From contig CALWUY010000073.1 in NCBI GenBank assembly GCA_944384855.1, positions 1 to 64,000 on the forward strand: a DNA stretch of 64,000 nucleotides, given 5' to 3'. This stretch comes from an uncultured Clostridia bacterium (lineage in GTDB: Bacteria; Bacillota; Clostridia; Oscillospirales; Acutalibacteraceae). The notes beneath the pieces were generated by a model. That model saw nothing but the letters and a program-made list of their open reading frames with translations. It did no database searches and was not told the origin of the DNA. Position 1 is the stretch's first letter. Each line of letters opens with the position of its first letter. Positions 62,364-64,000 of this stretch are shown one piece after another. The position numbers and the translations under genes are program-made.

Positions 62364-64000
62364 TGCTCAGCCTCCGTTTCTATAATTACAGTATCCTGAG
62401 TAGCTTTCAGTAGGTAATAATCACCACTTATGTGCTCGATTTCACCGCCGCTTACCTTAACCGGCTTTCCTTCGTTGCATCTCACCATAAGGTATGCTTC
62501 GTCGTAAAAACCGATAAGGCGCAAATTAATCTTATTTTCAGAATCCTTGCGTTCAAAAGATAAGCAGTCAAACCGTGCAGTAGCTCTACCGGCATCACTT
62601 CCGGTAAGATTTCTTATATTCGGAGCCGATTTATAAAGCCATTCGCAGTAATTATCCAGATTTCCGTACAGCGTTTCCCATCCCTGATCAGCACCGCGGT
62701 CAATATCCAAAACATCGTCAGGGTGCATAAAATGTGAATTCACATAGTAAAGATTAAGTGCATTAAGCGCATCCCAACGCATATACTGATCGAGCAATGT
62801 TCCCGATATAACGCGCGGAAACTCAATGATTCCGTCCTCAGCTATTTCAAATTCCTGCGAATATTCAATATCTCCGTCAAGATATAGTGATGCTATCACC
62901 TTTATCTGAGGTACAGAATCATGAAGCAGTTTTCTTCCTTCATCCGAAAGAATATTTGACGGCGGTACATAAACCGATATCTGATTGTCAGGAAACAAGG
63001 TTTCGACAAGCTCAAAAGCACGGTTCAGCGCGCGAACAGCATCTTCCTTTGACTTCCATGTTTTGTAGTCAACCTTGTTCTTGAAATCAAAGCCGTTAAA
63101 ACACAGCGGTAGGTGATTGTAGCCGTGAATACCGATTTCTCCGCCGTTATCCAATAACAGAGAACCGAAATGATCAAATCGCTCGGTATCCTTTTGCTGG
63201 GGGAACGATCCGTCGACCTCCTCGGAATAATCATCAATCAAAAGCCCCGTGAATTTTATGCCGTACTTATCGGAAAGCGCAAGCACATCAGGCCACCAAA
63301 CATTAGAATAAAAACTTGAAATATCACGATTGTAATCGCGGCGTATGTAGGTGCCGTCGCCCATAGGAACAGGAGAAGGAAAGTCGTCGAGGAAAAAGGA
63401 AGAGGCGTTAATGACGGGATAAACACAGGTGTCTTCCAAAAGACTGTAAACCGCTCCCGTAAGTCCGCGAGTAGCTTTTTCACACAATCCAACATTCATA
63501 ACCGCGAATCTGCCGTTACCGCATTCGGATTTCCATATCAATGGAGTCGCCGCATCATCGTCCGATTCGGCATACAGGGTTGCTGTATCGCTTAATCGGC
63601 AGCTTATCGCAGTGGTCATCGGCTCTCCCCAGTGGAAGGTGTAATTATCTCCGCCAATCATAAAGCCGCTTTTCAAACTGATACCTGAAAAGCTCGCGTA
63701 GTTTACTCCGCCATCTGCAATTCCCATATATCTTGCAAGAAAATGAAATGTCGGTGTTCCCGACGGCGCACAAAAAAGCATACAACCGCCGCCGTCCTGC
63801 ACCCATTCCAAAAGGTTTGTGGAAGATTCATTCAAGGCATCAAGATCCGGAAAGGTGATAACTGTGGTCTTATAATCGTAAAAAGAGGGAATGGTATCCT
63901 TGGCCAGATCTACCATGTCATATCCAACACGCATAATATCCAGTACATCCGATATATGTTCTATATAAACATCATAGCTTTCCTGCCGACTGTCAGATAA
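62360..64000 (-). CDS. PelA-like/DUF2194 deacetylase, 5' end outside window
   Basis: The frame is open to the window edge (547 residues visible; an internal ATG at 63934 is not the start). A Rossmann-like N-terminal part (WVQDGGGCMLFCAPSG) is followed by a NodB-type domain: FFLDDFPSPVP holds the metal Asp, and GIHGYNHLPL the His-x3-His pair. FPRVISGTLLDQYMRWD and VNSHFMHPDDVLDIDRG follow. DUF2194 proteins replace PelA in Gram-positive pel loci. Probably deacetylates the exported polymer. Confidence 0.82.
   Translation of the reverse strand, partial: LSDSRQESYDVYIEHISDVLDIMRVGYDMVDLAKDTIPSFYDYKTTVITFPDLDALNESSTNLLEWVQDGGGCMLFCAPSGTPTFHFLARYMGIADGGVNYASFSGISLKSGFMIGGDNYTFHWGEPMTTAISCRLSDTATLYAESDDDAATPLIWKSECGNGRFAVMNVGLCEKATRGLTGAVYSLLEDTCVYPVINASSFFLDDFPSPVPMGDGTYIRRDYNRDISSFYSNVWWPDVLALSDKYGIKFTGLLIDDYSEEVDGSFPQQKDTERFDHFGSLLLDNGGEIGIHGYNHLPLCFNGFDFKNKVDYKTWKSKEDAVRALNRAFELVETLFPDNQISVYVPPSNILSDEGRKLLHDSVPQIKVIASLYLDGDIEYSQEFEIAEDGIIEFPRVISGTLLDQYMRWDALNALNLYYVNSHFMHPDDVLDIDRGADQGWETLYGNLDNYCEWLYKSAPNIRNLTGSDAGRATARFDCLSFERKDSENKINLRLIGFYDEAYLMVRCNEGKPVKVSGGEIEHISGDYYLLKATQDTVIIETEAEQ

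Noticed and set aside
1..64000. CRISPR array
   Set aside because: No regularly spaced repeats were seen in any part of the window; the 30.1 kb units are unevenly spaced and are initiation regions.

Overview
The window comes from a low-GC Gram-positive chromosome, most likely a gut-type member of the Clostridia (Oscillospiraceae/Ruminococcaceae-like). I infer this from strong AGGAGG-type ribosome sites, TTGACA-N17-TATAAT promoters, Rho-independent terminators after most transcripts, an ECF thiamine transporter under a TPP riboswitch, PyrK/PyrD type 1B, split chromate transporters, clostridial TnpV and large serine recombinases. Species cannot be named from this sequence alone.

Layout. 0.1-4.0 kb: an operon of an SPFH/zinc-ribbon protein, a membrane coiled-coil protein and a zinc-ribbon/TPR membrane protein. 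4.1-6.5 kb: a decayed mobile patch (TnpV, tandem-HTH regulator, truncated SLOG gene) and small DNA-binding proteins. 6.6-10.3 kb (minus): mtaB-cysK-serS. 10.3-11.2 kb: TPP riboswitch and thiT. 11.5-16.5 kb: a short KdpD/KdpE two-component system joined to a Ktr/Trk potassium channel pair, preceded by an apparently frameshifted small gene. 16.7-17.8 kb: two half-size chromate transporters. 18.0-27.6 kb (minus): a near-complete pyrimidine operon pyrC-carB-pyrK-pyrD-pyrF-pyrE-pyrB-pyrI plus a HAD phosphatase; carA is not here. 27.8-28.3 kb: a 6S-like RNA and a DUF1292 gene. 28.4-29.8 kb: an ABC exporter broken by two lesions. 30.0-30.5 kb: a transcript-like locus with a consensus promoter, several minimal ORFs with repeated ribosome sites, and a terminator. 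30.6 kb: tRNA-Leu(GAG). 30.9-36.6 kb: two flavodoxin-like proteins, a small DUF6897-like gene and a LolD/FtsX-type ABC pair. 36.7-39.7 kb: small accessory genes, including two HTH regulators divergent from their neighbours with visible palindromic operators.

39.7-49.5 kb looks like an integrated element. It has three tandem serine-recombinase genes (the middle one lacks the catalytic domain), a SHOCT-like peptide, a MazF toxin, a structured leader with tiny ORFs, a sigma-factor-like protein whose ribosome site lies in a hairpin arm, ImmA/IrrE peptidase, a LexA-like repressor and a WYL regulator. A seven-helix GGDEF protein and galE follow.

52.2-64.0 kb (minus) is a Pel-like exopolysaccharide operon that begins beyond the window: a PelA-like/DUF2194 deacetylase, PelF, PelG, a CotH-kinase lipoprotein, a VTC-type polyphosphate-polymerase domain, DUF4956, a DUF4832 lipoprotein and a GH18-like secreted hydrolase. 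The combination of PelFG with CotH, VTC and DUF4956 suggests a phosphate-modified or polyphosphate-associated secreted polymer. It is the best candidate in the window for an under-described system, followed by the two multi-mini-ORF RNA loci near 30.2 kb and 45.4 kb.
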